The notes below the pieces were generated by a model. The model saw nothing but the letters and a program-made list of their open reading frames with translations. It did not search any database and had not been told where the DNA came from. Source: Gracilariopsis chorda (Eukaryota; Rhodophyta; Florideophyceae; Gracilariales; Gracilariaceae). Taken from it: 64,000 nt of DNA. The stretch covers positions 432,990 to 496,989 of the forward strand of contig NBIV01000026.1 in NCBI GenBank assembly GCA_003194525.1, read 5' to 3'. The translations under genes and the position numbers were made by a program. This document shows positions 44,097-54,236 of this stretch, piece after piece. Position 1 is the stretch's first letter, and every line of letters starts with the position of its first letter.

Positions 44097-44495
44097 ACTC
44101 ACATCATTCTGTCATCTGCAGACTGCTTTTCCTGCATCCTGTCTGTGTGTGTCACGGTGCGTTCGTAATTCGAATATGTACAGGGAATGACGTCTAAACG
44201 AAACCATGAAACTATGCATATTGTGTCATTCGCCCAAACCATTCATGCAACTACACATATTGGCTAAAACGCTGAGCTCCTATTACGATCGAATCCCATA
44301 TAGATCGAAACTTAACCGAAGGCAAGAGAAAACCGCACTCCATGCATGGAAAAACTGTGGATCAATGCTTACTTCGGACGGCCTGAGACTAGGTTCGGGA
44401 GGAAATGAAGAGCCACCTCACAGTGAGAGACACGTTCCATTTTCAAAGGTAATACAGAGACAAAAGTACTTGGATGTGGAGGGCTAATCATGTAC

Positions 44496-44609
44496 TCGAC
44501 GGCTAAGTTCCTCTAAGACAATGGTAGACCCAATCGCATCTCCGTTTGGCGATTGGCGTAACTTCATATTCTTCTGTATCCATTTCGGAAGGTCAGCACA
44601 CCTCAGCGG
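44496..44609. repeat. Third, partial copy of the 41.98 kb arm repeat
   Basis: Same orientation as the left arm; shares GACCCAATCGCATCTCC, GCGTAACTTCATA and CGGAAGGTC words. More diverged than the two arms, and shares CACACCTC with the right arm beyond the region common to the left arm. Confidence 0.6.
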
Positions 44610-45641
44610 ATAGAATTGCATGTGCATTGAGTGGGGCACGCCGGCAACCCCTGCGGTGGTTCCTCACCACATCAACCCAATACGACTTAGCATGGTGGTT
44701 CCAGATAGACTAAAAGCGCTTTGACGCCCCTGACAACCAAGTACGAAGGTAGAACAAAGTAGATTGCGATTTCGGAAATGATAAAAGGCGCTCAATTTCA
44801 CTCGATCATGCAGACTGCTGGAGTTAGGGGCATAAGCGCCAGGAAAACATGTTCAGGCATGTAGTCAACGAATATTCAGAGCAACTGGGTTCGCAAAAGA
44901 GAGGCTAGTTTTGCGGTGAGCGATCAGCCGAAAAACGGCTTGACACGCAGACCTTCATACAGGGATGAATGAGGTAAAGCAAAGTGAATTAAACGTCAAC
45001 TTGTGGAGTACAGAGATTCGTTGCTGGACGAGGTGCAAATGAATACTTACTTGGGGGCAGAACACACAACTTGACACATGATAAGTTCAAGGGCCTCTCT
45101 TCACAGCATGAGTGTGCGGCCAAACCAATCGGAGCGAGCGAAATGAGAATCGGGAAAAGCAACGAATTCGATCGGTGAAGAGAGACAGAAAGAGAGGCTG
45201 TCTTGGTCGCGTAGCATATTCTGGTTGGTGAGGCGTTGCGCGCCAACATGCGGCCCACGAAGGACTTGTGCTTGAAGGGAGCGCACGTATGCAAAAACTG
45301 TGAGCGGTCTAGTGCCAAAAGGTAGAAACGGGGAGGGCAAGATGGGGGCAATTTGATGGTATGTAACTGTGTGCAGACGAATAGCGAAAGCGTGGGGGTG
45401 TTTGAGTGATGGTTTGCACTGGGAACAACAAGACCTGAAGCTGACCATGACGAAATACGAGCGATTGTATTCGATCGTCTGATGTGGTACGTAAGGGGTT
45501 CCATAGCGTGGGGTGATATTCGCCCTCTCTCACTATGGCAGCACAATAGTTTGCGGCGTCGTTCGCAGCTTCGATTGGGCTTCTAGTGTTTCGGGGATGG
45601 CGATAGCGTGGCGTGTACGCAGACACGAATAAAACGAAGTT

Positions 45642-46559
45642 TTACAAGAGCCATTGATGAAGTCCAACGGCGACATCACGCCTCAATCCGTTAACAACCG
45701 AGCGATCACCCAAGAACATATCCATGACAGCCACGGCCAACTGTTTACTTCGAACTTCACCCAAAACTCTTCCATCAACACTAAGAGAAACCACATCTGC
45801 ATCGACAGCAATTCGCACATCGCTGCCCACCTTCATGGTACCGACCAGGCAAAACAGCGCACAAAATCGTTTAGCATCGGCTTTGCAATCCGCCGGTCGG
45901 CATCCGCCGCGTTTGGCAATGTGCAAAACTCTGGGAATCAACTGTCGCTCAAAGCCGTGTTGCATATGACTGCCAACAACCTGTCTGACGACGACCATTC
46001 GAACTGTACGAACGCCCAATGCAGGGGCGCCTTCAACGAGTGCATTCCACAATGGCTGCGCTTCTAGAATATCATCCACGTCAAATCCGGACCAGTTTCT
46101 CAGGGAGTGTCTTGCTGACACGGCGTCTAAATACACTCCGACGGCGTACACCTTGACCAAACCCCTCATGAATCTTGCCCCGACTCCAACCAGTTGCTGT
46201 GCTGATGAAATTGTAGTTGGAAAATGCACGCCTGTGTCATGCTCCACTCTGCTGGTGGCGTCTGCTGTAAACGGCTGATCTGCGTATACAACGCCCGCAA
46301 ACGAGGCCGCCGAAAGCAAGGCGGCGTAGGACGAGGCGGCAGTCCACGAAGAGGACTGCGCGCAGATCGGATTCAATGCATTTGATTCAGCATTCGTTCG
46401 CAAAGTCGCAAGCGGCCGCAACACGGCTGGCAGCCGTCTCGCCGCGATCGACAACGCGCGCCACGCCATCGTCAGACCGTCTTCGTCCCGGGCGGGTACC
46501 GTTGGTGCTGTGTAGACGCGGACGCGGTCATCGTCGTTGACCGCTTGGCTACCTATCAT
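45642..46559 (-). CDS. Chalcone-isomerase-fold protein, probably mitochondrial (AIM18/AIM46-like)
   Basis: 305 residues from ATG 46559; an internal Met31 (46469) begins MAWRALSIAARRLPAVLRPL, an Arg-rich amphipathic stretch typical of a mitochondrial presequence, so 46469 may be the used start. A short hydrophobic segment follows at about 77-93. From residue 105 the CHI fold is visible: TGVHFPTTI, then VGVGARFMRG and KVYAVGVYLD, and a C-terminal WNALVEG-to-EVRSKQLAVAVMDMFLGD region. This matches fungal AIM18/AIM46 and plant fatty-acid-binding CHI-like proteins rather than catalytic chalcone isomerases. Fatty acid binding is likely; flavonoid synthesis is not implied. It is divergent from the LPAAT gene across a short shared promoter. 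Confidence 0.8.
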   Translation of the reverse strand: MIGSQAVNDDDRVRVYTAPTVPARDEDGLTMAWRALSIAARRLPAVLRPLATLRTNAESNALNPICAQSSSWTAASSYAALLSAASFAGVVYADQPFTADATSRVEHDTGVHFPTTISSAQQLVGVGARFMRGLVKVYAVGVYLDAVSARHSLRNWSGFDVDDILEAQPLWNALVEGAPALGVRTVRMVVVRQVVGSHMQHGFERQLIPRVLHIAKRGGCRPADCKADAKRFCALFCLVGTMKVGSDVRIAVDADVVSLSVDGRVLGEVRSKQLAVAVMDMFLGDRSVVNGLRRDVAVGLHQWLL

Positions 46560-46774
46560 CCAAACGAAGGCTCAAGTGAAACGAGACGTGTTCTACGCGA
46601 ACACGTGGTGAGGCCTTGCGGCTGATACTGTAAGCCCGATAGGGTGCTGGTGCGCGCGAGCTGCTCGCGCGGCTCAACGCGCACAAGAGCGCTCGTTGCG
46701 GCGGTCGAGCTCCGTGCACTGCTCGCTCCTGCCCCCCCCCCCCCCCCGCGGCTGCGCGCGAGCGTTCCGTCGCA
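46560..46774. promoter_or_regulatory. Short divergent promoter, CHI-like and LPAAT genes
   Basis: 215 bp, very GC-rich, between divergent ATGs. It contains an uninterrupted run of 16 C (46732-46747). Two lipid-related genes sharing so short a spacer suggests co-expression; no defined site is recognised. Confidence 0.45.
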
Positions 46775-47770
46775 ATGTCGCTCCTCTCCGTCCCTCCTCT
46801 GCGCGCCTTCGTGCCCACGCACCCCCCCGCACTACGTCCCCTCCCACACCTAAGCACCCGCAACCATGTCCGTCCCTCCCGCACCGCCTCAATTCTTCGT
46901 CGTCGTCGCGTTCTCGCCACCAGCGCCGATACGCCCTCCCCCTCGTCTCCAAACTTTCGCAACTCCGAGCCCGCTGCAGATAATAGCAACAACAACAACA
47001 GCAAGAAGAAGCTTTCCATAGTAGGACTCATTTTTCTGGCTATCACCTACTTGTGGTCCGTCATCCTCTTCATTCCTATGGCGTTGGCGCACCCAGTTGT
47101 ACTGTGGAGAGATAATGCTACACGTCGATTTCATGACCTCATCGCCATGACGTGGATGAGATGGTCACTTCAAACCGCTGCCGTCTCCACAAACGTAATC
47201 AACGCTCACTTGCTACCGCCCGCCGACACCCCCGCCGTATTCGTCGCCAATCATACTTCCTACCTCGACATCTACGTCTTTGCGTATCTTCGCCGTCGGA
47301 TAAAGTACGTTTCAAAAGCGGAAATCTTTCGGATTCCTATTGTGGGATGGGCAATGGCCATGGCCGGTAACATATCCTTCAAACGTCTAGATCGTAGCGG
47401 CCAAATGGAAGCGTATCGAAGAATGTTGAACGTACTTGAAAACGGTTTATCTCTCGTCATATTCCCCGAGGGAACTCGCAGCAGTACCGGCAAACTTCAC
47501 CGTTTCAAGGCGGGCGCCTTTCGAGCCGCGAAAGCCTTGAACGCTCCGGTCGTACCAGTCACTATTTTGGGCACTAGGGAGTCTATGCCTAGTCATGCTT
47601 GGGTTCCTTTGAAATACCCGTCTCAGCCGCTTTCTGTCGTCGTTCATCCCGCGTTGGATAGCTCTAAACTCACCGTGCAACAAATGCAGGACCAAGCTTT
47701 CAGGTCCATTGATTCCGCATTACCACCGCATCTTCGACAAAAAAAACCTGCACAGCAACAACCACACTGA
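46775..47770 (+). CDS. 1-acyl-sn-glycerol-3-phosphate acyltransferase (LPAAT), plastid-type
   Basis: 331 residues. The first 60 residues are Pro/Ser/Arg-rich without acidic residues before 52, fitting a transit peptide. A membrane helix lies at about 81-106. Acyltransferase motif I is NHTSYLD with His160 and Asp165 (HX4D); motif III is FPEGTRS at 230-236; VPVTILG follows. The enzyme acylates lysophosphatidic acid to phosphatidic acid in glycerolipid synthesis. Length and N terminus resemble plastid ATS2. PlsC family membership is secure; plastid location is inferred. Confidence 0.9.
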   Translation: MSLLSVPPLRAFVPTHPPALRPLPHLSTRNHVRPSRTASILRRRRVLATSADTPSPSSPNFRNSEPAADNSNNNNSKKKLSIVGLIFLAITYLWSVILFIPMALAHPVVLWRDNATRRFHDLIAMTWMRWSLQTAAVSTNVINAHLLPPADTPAVFVANHTSYLDIYVFAYLRRRIKYVSKAEIFRIPIVGWAMAMAGNISFKRLDRSGQMEAYRRMLNVLENGLSLVIFPEGTRSSTGKLHRFKAGAFRAAKALNAPVVPVTILGTRESMPSHAWVPLKYPSQPLSVVVHPALDSSKLTVQQMQDQAFRSIDSALPPHLRQKKPAQQQPH

Positions 47771-48366
47771 CTGCCATGTCGTTCCCTCTTCCCTCTACCT
47801 TTTGTCATATACTTGTATCGTGCTGGCAGAATTTTTGTTCTTATCGTTGTGTTCATCGTTTACCAAGGGTTATTTTCGGGAACGACGGGCGAATAGTATC
47901 TGGATCGAATCGCTGATGGTTGCATTCCGTCGCCAGCTGCGTGAGTGGTTTGTGTGTGGTTGAGGATTTGCGCTTGCACAGTATCCACGCGAACCGTTCG
48001 TACCAGTACATCCTCGCGCTTGTACGATTCGTGCTGTTTGTACAGCAGTGCTCCTCGTTAAAACGCACGTGATCACGACAAGTCCCCCCCCTCTGCCTCC
48101 CAAATCTCGCCGACGCCTCCAATATCAGCACCGTCGGTGCACACATATCTCTCATCGGCACGTCCACAGCGCGCCATGGTGGGGTGCCAAACAGGATGCA
48201 TTCTTTTGTCGTAATGGAGAAATACGTTCTTCATTCTACATCTACGCGGATCCATAGTCCAACGCCGCAAACCATACGTTGCTCAATAAACGAAAAAAAA
48301 GAGAAGGAAGACAGAAACACTAGTACAACATTTACAAATTGGCGCTCATCTCACTATTCAGTGCTA
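47771..48366. other. Convergent 3' intergenic region
   Basis: About 600 bp between convergent stops (LPAAT and mitochondrial carrier). AATAAA at 48287 on the plus strand is a possible polyadenylation signal. No gene seen. Confidence 0.4.
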
Positions 48367-49401
48367 CTACTTGGTGTTAGCGTCTGTATCGTGTGGATCA
48401 ACGCGGAGCAAAACCGCTAGCGTAGACTTGACTTTTTCATAGGCCGCAAAGAACAGGGCACTTTGCAATGTCTTTGCAGCAATTCTAGGAGCAATTCCCT
48501 TGGCAAAAGCGCGGATTCCCTCCTCCCTCGCAACGCTAGTAAAAGCATGTGCCACGCTTCGATAGCGAACAGCCGAAGTAGCTGTCTGTGTCATGAGTCT
48601 GGTTTTGACCACATCCATAGGGTTGGAAACAATTGCGGCAACAGCTCCAGACACGCCTCCAACCATGAGCGAGTGCGCTCGAGCGCGTTTGGCAAAGCGT
48701 TGATCCGATTTCAATCGCGCCTTTAGATTTTCATACAAGACGAATTCGACGGCTGCATACGGAACGTCGCGCGCTAATTGGGCGCCCAGTCCGGCGTAAA
48801 GCTTGGACAGCGGGGAGTGAACGGCGGCTTGAAAGGCATGTTTGAATGTTGGATACACGGATAATTGCAGTCGCTGTTTCAACACTTCACAGGGCACACG
48901 AACCAGAGAGGCTGCCACATCGCCCACAGCGGCCGATGAGGCCACTACAACATCGCGAGCGCGGTTTGGAAACTGTTTTGATAGTCGCTTTTTGAGGGTT
49001 TGAAAGGTGAGCATGTAAATGGCAGCAGCAGGAACAATTCCAATGACGCCCGGAATCAAGCCGCGATACAGGCCTGGCACGCCGTCTGCAAAGAGTAAAG
49101 TGGAAAGTGAACGGAATGAGTGGTGCGGCAATCGGGTTGCCTGCAGACGAGTTTTACATGTATCCAAAGGTTGTAAAGAAGCGCGTACCAATCCTGCAGA
49201 CAAGCCTCCACTGAGAAGATGCAAGGCGGCGGATTTGAATGGCTTGGAGCGTTGCGAAGCAGGATTGTTGGATAGGGGTGAAGTGGGTTTTGGCGGCGTC
49301 TGCGGCTCTGCGGAGGGGTTTGCACCAGGCGTGCCCTTGACGCCGACGGCGGGCGCAAAGGCGCTAGGTCCGCGAGCTCTCTTCCGGCGTGGGAGGCGCA
49401 T
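48367..49401 (-). CDS. Mitochondrial carrier family protein, S-adenosylmethionine-carrier-like
   Basis: 344 residues from ATG 49401 (the longer frame begins with TTG). After a basic, Pro-rich N terminus of about 60 residues come the three carrier repeats, each with the PX[D/E]XX[K/R] signature: QPLDTCK (Pro78), VPCEVLK (Pro170) and NPMDVVK (Pro261). The second repeat context LVRVPCEVLKQRLQ and the third NPMDVVKTRLMTQ closely resemble SAM carriers (SAMC/SLC25A26), which import S-adenosylmethionine into mitochondria or plastids. Six membrane helices are expected. Carrier family is certain; the SAM substrate is likely but inferred. The unusually long N terminus could be a targeting extension. 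Confidence 0.8.
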   Translation of the reverse strand: MRLPRRKRARGPSAFAPAVGVKGTPGANPSAEPQTPPKPTSPLSNNPASQRSKPFKSAALHLLSGGLSAGLVRASLQPLDTCKTRLQATRLPHHSFRSLSTLLFADGVPGLYRGLIPGVIGIVPAAAIYMLTFQTLKKRLSKQFPNRARDVVVASSAAVGDVAASLVRVPCEVLKQRLQLSVYPTFKHAFQAAVHSPLSKLYAGLGAQLARDVPYAAVEFVLYENLKARLKSDQRFAKRARAHSLMVGGVSGAVAAIVSNPMDVVKTRLMTQTATSAVRYRSVAHAFTSVAREEGIRAFAKGIAPRIAAKTLQSALFFAAYEKVKSTLAVLLRVDPHDTDANTK

Positions 49402-49894
49402 ATTGTGGAAAGGCGGCAAGGAAGTGGATGACAGAGGCTAGGGGGGGAGGTTGAGTGACGGGGGAGTTGGCTGGGAATGGGGGAATGTGGGCGGGGGATA
49501 AGTACGGCGGAAGGGGGGGGGAGGGCACGTCAGGGTGCAGACGCCAATTGGGGAGTGGCGTTGTGGATCGCACGGAGCGCTGTTTGTGGTGACCAGCGCG
49601 GCAGCCGCGTACCGACGTGCGCGCGTTGCGCCCAATCAACGCGCGCCTGCACCTCGCGCACCAGCGCGCGCTGTACACGTGGCGCGAAAAATTGGCGCGC
49701 TTGACCGAGCAGCTGCGCGTCTTACGCGAGATGTACGTTTGTACACTCCGTTGCGTAGCGCGATGTTCGTGCCTTCTTCACGGCCGGTATGAGTGAGGCG
49801 TCGAAAGCGTCTGCGTACATACGTCGCAGCACAAACGACACACGCGAGAACAGCGCCACCATAAGCAGCCCTCGTCCAGGCAAGCCATGCGCAC
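49402..49894. other. Promoter side of the carrier gene
   Basis: About 490 bp of GC-rich DNA between the carrier ATG and the 3' end of the CDK gene upstream on the same strand. No separate gene is seen; open frames here are composition-driven. Confidence 0.4.
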
Positions 49895-51307
49895 TTATCG
49901 CTCAACCTGCGAGCCAGTTCTCGATCCACTTCTGCTCCTCTCGCCGTTCATCCCCTCCTTCTTCTTCATGTGACTAGCATGCCGTCTTCTCTTCGCCTGA
50001 AACTCATGTGTAGAAACGCCCTGTTTCGGCAATTCATCCTTTCTACAAGCATACGGCTCCTCCTGGAACCACCGATGCGCAAGAGCTTCCGTCGCCGTAA
50101 TGCGTTTGTCCGGGTCCAACGTCAAGAGCTTGCTCACAATATCAATCAAAGCATCCGACCCCTGCACGCCATGATACTTCATAACCTTTCTCAAGTACCG
50201 TTCCAGCTGCGGCAAATGCACTCTTGATTCCGACACCATGCGCGCTTGAGCAAGCCTTCTCCACCCTGGCCACGTGCGTTCCGTAGGTGTTCCCACCACT
50301 TGGAAAATCAGCTCCAGTTGTTCCGCCTCATCCTTTCCTGGAAACAGCGGTTTGCGCGTTATCATTTCGGCCAGTAAACAGCCCACAGACCACATATCAA
50401 CGCTGGGCCCATATTCATTCGCCCCTAATAACAGCTCGGGCGGACGGTACCATAACGTGATCACGCGGTTTGTGTACTTGCGACCAGGTTCTCCATAAGG
50501 GCGTGCCAGACCGAAGTCGGCGATTTTCAAATTGCCGTTGTTATCGATGAGCAGATTTGAACCTTTTATGTCGCGATGCAACACCGCTCGATCATGACAG
50601 TACTCCAGTCCGCTCAGCAATTGCATCATGTAACACTTGACGTGCGCCTCTGTAAACCTTATCGAAGGCGTGTCCATGAGCCCCGTCAGATCGTGATCCA
50701 TGTATTCGAACACCATGTAGATGCTGCCCTTCGGTTTTTTACAAGTGTCCCGGGTGTCGTTTGCGTTTGCGCAGCCCTTCCCGGTCACGATTTCCTTGAG
50801 CTGCACAATGTTTTCATGATGGAGAGTCTTCAACAACTTGATCTCGCGGATAGCCGTAAGCGGAAACTGAAAGAAAAAAAGGAAGCATTCACTCGCAGGC
50901 GTGGTCAGTGATCAGCGGCTACAAGTGCGTGGATGCATACGCGATATTGCGTCATACGTACACCCTCTCGTTCATTATCCATTCGCACGCGTTTGAGAGC
51001 GACAGTTTCGTTGGTGTACTTGTCCCGCGCGCTCCACACCTGGCTGCAAGGCGGGCGCGAAAGGAGGAAAAGGCGCAGTCGGGAAAACAGCAAGCATAAC
51101 GGTGAGTCGGGGTGTCCAATTGTGCGCATCCGGCGTGTCAAACGCTCAAGAAAAAGAAGCACAAGGCGCATGCTCCAAAACGTACCCATAAGTTCCCTCT
51201 CCAACCTGCTCAACTTGCTGAAAGTGAGACACATCTCTTGAAACCCACTTTCGTCGGCGTCTAGAAAGCGACATGGTGCCCGGAGCAACACTTTCACTGT
51301 CCCCCAT
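49895..51307 (-). CDS. CDK9/CDK12-type (P-TEFb, plant CDKC-like) cyclin-dependent kinase
   Basis: Three exons: 51186-51307, 50962-51043 and 49895-50866, with introns of 142 and 95 nt. Both introns start GTACGT and end in CAG. The 391-residue product has the glycine loop GEGTYG (36-41, split by intron 1), Lys58 in VALKR, a PLTAIRE C-helix (70-76), HRDIK with Asp167, DFG at Asp185, and a T-loop Thr200 in KYTNRVITLWYRPPE. PLTAIRE next to the PITAIRE of CDK9/CDK12 and plant CDKC places it among the transcriptional kinases that phosphorylate the RNA polymerase II tail. The C terminus is Arg/Ser-rich. The start could instead be Met at 51274. It is divergent from the PI4K gene. Confidence 0.92.
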
Positions 51308-51887
51308 GTCGCCCACAATAACAGGCGGAAGCGGCGGCGGCGAAGAAGGAGAACGCAAGCACAACTCTCACCTTCCACACGCGCAAGATGAGTGTACGTA
51401 TAGCACAACAGCTGGCCTTGATGTAGTCTACAACGGTGGACACCTCCGCACGTCGAACAGCACAGTGCGCGCGCGGCGCTGTTCAAGTGGCGCCAAATTG
51501 CCGTGGCCACTGTCAGCACTGTCATGCGGAACGCCAGTTCCGTTTGCGAAAATTCCGGCAGGTGATTGGCGTTTGTCTGGTGCGATGGGCCAACAGACGG
51601 GCGCCAACTGGCACTGCGTTGCATTAGCTCCGCAGCACGCACACGCGCTGCCCAACGCGCCAGAACCGAACGCTGGCGCCGGTCCTGGCACCTTTTTTCC
51701 GCTGCCGGCCTCTCGGCCCTGCTGCCACCGCTGCTCCACGCTGTCTTCGTTCCCCCCTACCCGAAGTAACGCCCCCGCTTCTTCCCCCTCCCTCTTTTCT
51801 ACCTTGTCCCCTTCCCCCGCTCCCCTTTATCTTCTCCTCTTTGTTCCATTCAACAGAGCCTTTCCCCATCCCCTCCCTCTCACAATA
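51308..51887. promoter_or_regulatory. Divergent promoter region, CDK and PI4K genes
   Basis: 580 bp between divergent starts. The PI4K frame is open across it as far as 51273, antisense to CDK exon 1, but the composition is low-complexity and the domain-bearing protein begins at 51888. A pyrimidine-rich tract (about 51765-51885) precedes that ATG. Confidence 0.4.
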
Positions 51888-54236
51888 ATGGTCCGCTTTG
51901 CTTGTTTCGGCGGCAGCACCGTCCACGATGACATCGATAACATTTCGCACCACAGCGCAGAATCCGCCCCTCTGCAACGCGGTGAAACTAAAGTCATGCG
52001 TCGCCCTCATTCCCTCTTCTCCCACAAACACCGCGTTTTGACCCGCGATGCGGCGAAACTCCAAATCAAGAAATTTATATTGAACGTCAAGCGCGACAAC
52101 GTCGACCGTGACCGACCCATAAACGACGACGAGTTTATCATACTGGGTAAGATCTATTCCGAAGATGCCTCAGTTGACCTTTCCTCCATCGCCACCAACA
52201 GCGCCACCCTTTCGCACCTACTGCCATTCATGCTCAACACCCTGCTCTACGGCTATCATGACCGCACTACGGGCTCTGGCGTCGGCTCAAGTCGCTCTGC
52301 AAAGAGGAGTTTTCATCTTAAAGTGGCGCGCGATGCCAAGGATATCACTCTTGATGCTACCTCCCACCTCGTCAAGGCGCAGTGCGAGCGTCGTTTGGAG
52401 ACCTTTCTGTACGATAAGGCCATGCACTCCGTAACGTTTGCGCTCGAGTGTATGTGGTATCTAACGGGATCGCTCTATCTCGGGCCGAAGGAAACATACC
52501 ATCGTACCATGACACTGCTGCTGGGTATGGAATCCGTCGTTACCAATTCCACCCCCCCAGGTGACCTCTTTAAGAAAGCAGAGGTCACTGAAACTACCAC
52601 ACAACCATCCAGTTCTACCGCGCCCCCACGAACCGAGGAGGTGCAAAAAGCCAAGACCCCATTTTCAAAGAGTTCTGCCACTCATGCAGTCGATTTGGAT
52701 ATCACCGGCTCCGGTGAGAACGACCATCGCATGCATTTTAGCGCACTACAGCTTGCAGACCAGGTGAAACTCAAACAATGGCTGGATGCACGACATGAAC
52801 GCTCCAATCTATTTCACGCCCAACTTGACTTTGTCAAATGCCTCACGCACATTTCTCACCGTCTTTTCGACGTTGACCGAGAACTGCGACGCGATGTATT
52901 GCGCCGTGAGCTTGAAAAGCTCAATGACTTCATTCCCACAAACGTGTTTATCCCTACCGAACGTCGGGCGCATCGCGTTTTACGCATCGTTCCAGAGGAT
53001 GCACATGTGTTTAATACTAAGGAACGAACACCTTTCCTGCTTGTTGTTGAGGTTGAAGACATCGTTCCTCCGCATCAAGAGAAGGAAACCGCTCCAGATG
53101 AACATCGGGGAAGTAGTCCGTTACGAAGAATTGGTTCACTTTCTTCCGCGAGCGCTGCTAAGCATGCTTCACAAATGCCCGAGCCGTTCGAACCTGAGGT
53201 GCCCAGGCAAAACCAACCCGCGGATAAGTTCGAATTCTCGCCGGACGTCACTGCGGACGCCAGATCACTGGACACTGAATTTATGAAACGCGAGAGTTCC
53301 TTCAGGGTAGATACCAGATTCGAAGATGATACACGGCCTCCCGACGAGGAATTACTGAAGGCGCTTGGCGAACGCTGGGCTGTAAAATCCGAGCGGCTAC
53401 GAAAGGCAAGCCCGTTCGGATCGAACCCCAACTGGAGATTAGTTTCCTGCATTGTGAAGGCAAGGGACCAATTGCGGCAAGAGATGTTTGCACAGCGACT
53501 GATACAAGAGTTTTCACGTATCTTTGAAAAGGCTCATATTCCATGTTGGTTGCGACCTTATGAAATTATTTCGACCAGTAGCGATTCGGGGTTGATTGAA
53601 ACTGTGACAGATGCCAAGTCTATCGATTCAATCAAACATTCAGCAAACGTGGTTACTTTACAAGACTACTTTGTCGGTGTGTTTGGTGGACGCGGGTCAC
53701 ATGGGTATAAGCGAGCTGTTCGCAATTTTGTGCATAGTATGGCGGGTTACTCTGTGGTGCAGTACTTGCTCAACTTGAAGGATAGGCACAATGGCAACGT
53801 AATGATTGACGCTGAAGGACATGTTGTTCATATTGATTTTGGATTCCTGTTGTCGAATTCTCCAGGAGGGAATATGGAGTTTGAGAAGGCGCCGTTTAAG
53901 CTTACTGAAGAAATGGTGCAAGTTATGGGCGGGACTGGATCCGGGGCTTTCAAGCTCTATAGAAAACTGTGTGTACAGGGATATCTGGAAGCGTGTCGAT
54001 ACGCGAATAAGATTTTGTTGATGGTTGATACAATGTATCCCGGGAATGAATCTATGCCGTGTTTCTTGCAGGGTCGGGATTACGTTTTGGCTACGTTGCG
54101 AAATCGTTTTGGATACGACCTTTCCAGGAGGGAGAAGGCCCATCATATGTCTAAACTTGTTGATTATGCACGGGGAAATTGGACGACCAGAGCTTATGAC
54201 CACTTTCAAAAAGTTACGAACGGTATTTCCAAATGA
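51888..54236 (+). CDS. Phosphatidylinositol 4-kinase, type III beta-like
   Basis: 782 residues from ATG 51888 (MVRFACFGG). An N-terminal helical region (PI4K unique/PIK-type) is followed by a Ser/Pro/acidic linker at about 400-500. The lipid kinase domain begins near 515 (VKARDQLRQEMFAQRLI, typical of PI4K III beta/Pik1) and continues with WLRPYEI, Asp632 in LKDRHNGN (catalytic loop) and Asp650 in HIDFGFLL (metal-binding). It ends ARGNWTTRAYDHFQ. The enzyme makes PI4P at the Golgi and on trafficking membranes. Length and motif spacing fit the beta class better than the larger alpha class. Single exon. Confidence 0.92.
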   Translation: MVRFACFGGSTVHDDIDNISHHSAESAPLQRGETKVMRRPHSLFSHKHRVLTRDAAKLQIKKFILNVKRDNVDRDRPINDDEFIILGKIYSEDASVDLSSIATNSATLSHLLPFMLNTLLYGYHDRTTGSGVGSSRSAKRSFHLKVARDAKDITLDATSHLVKAQCERRLETFLYDKAMHSVTFALECMWYLTGSLYLGPKETYHRTMTLLLGMESVVTNSTPPGDLFKKAEVTETTTQPSSSTAPPRTEEVQKAKTPFSKSSATHAVDLDITGSGENDHRMHFSALQLADQVKLKQWLDARHERSNLFHAQLDFVKCLTHISHRLFDVDRELRRDVLRRELEKLNDFIPTNVFIPTERRAHRVLRIVPEDAHVFNTKERTPFLLVVEVEDIVPPHQEKETAPDEHRGSSPLRRIGSLSSASAAKHASQMPEPFEPEVPRQNQPADKFEFSPDVTADARSLDTEFMKRESSFRVDTRFEDDTRPPDEELLKALGERWAVKSERLRKASPFGSNPNWRLVSCIVKARDQLRQEMFAQRLIQEFSRIFEKAHIPCWLRPYEIISTSSDSGLIETVTDAKSIDSIKHSANVVTLQDYFVGVFGGRGSHGYKRAVRNFVHSMAGYSVVQYLLNLKDRHNGNVMIDAEGHVVHIDFGFLLSNSPGGNMEFEKAPFKLTEEMVQVMGGTGSGAFKLYRKLCVQGYLEACRYANKILLMVDTMYPGNESMPCFLQGRDYVLATLRNRFGYDLSRREKAHHMSKLVDYARGNWTTRAYDHFQKVTNGISK

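Larger units (their letters stand above)
36514..45641. other. Gene-poor tract, about 9.1 kb
   Basis: Apart from the bZIP promoter at its left end, no gene can be supported. The longer frames (37293-37991, 39698-40273, 44989-45546) lack domains and good start contexts. Contents include a run of 16 C (37408-37423), a CA/TG microsatellite near 44085, and the inverted-repeat family at 41.98-44.61 kb annotated below. Confidence 0.5.

Noticed and set aside
45035-45050. U1 snRNA-like ATACTTACTTGG start
   Set aside because: Short partial match only, no Sm site or stem-loops seen.
44989-45546. 185-codon minus-strand ORF
   Set aside because: No recognisable domain, overlapped by two other minus-strand frames of similar length.
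25745-45641. tRNA or rRNA genes in the gene-poor tracts
   Set aside because: No B-box-like GGTTCRANTCC with a matching acceptor stem and no rRNA core sequence could be found by eye.
51273-51887. Extending PI4K upstream to ATG 51273 (987 residues)
   Set aside because: The extra 205 residues are low-complexity, antisense to CDK exon 1, and the family-like N terminus starts at 51888 after a pyrimidine-rich leader.
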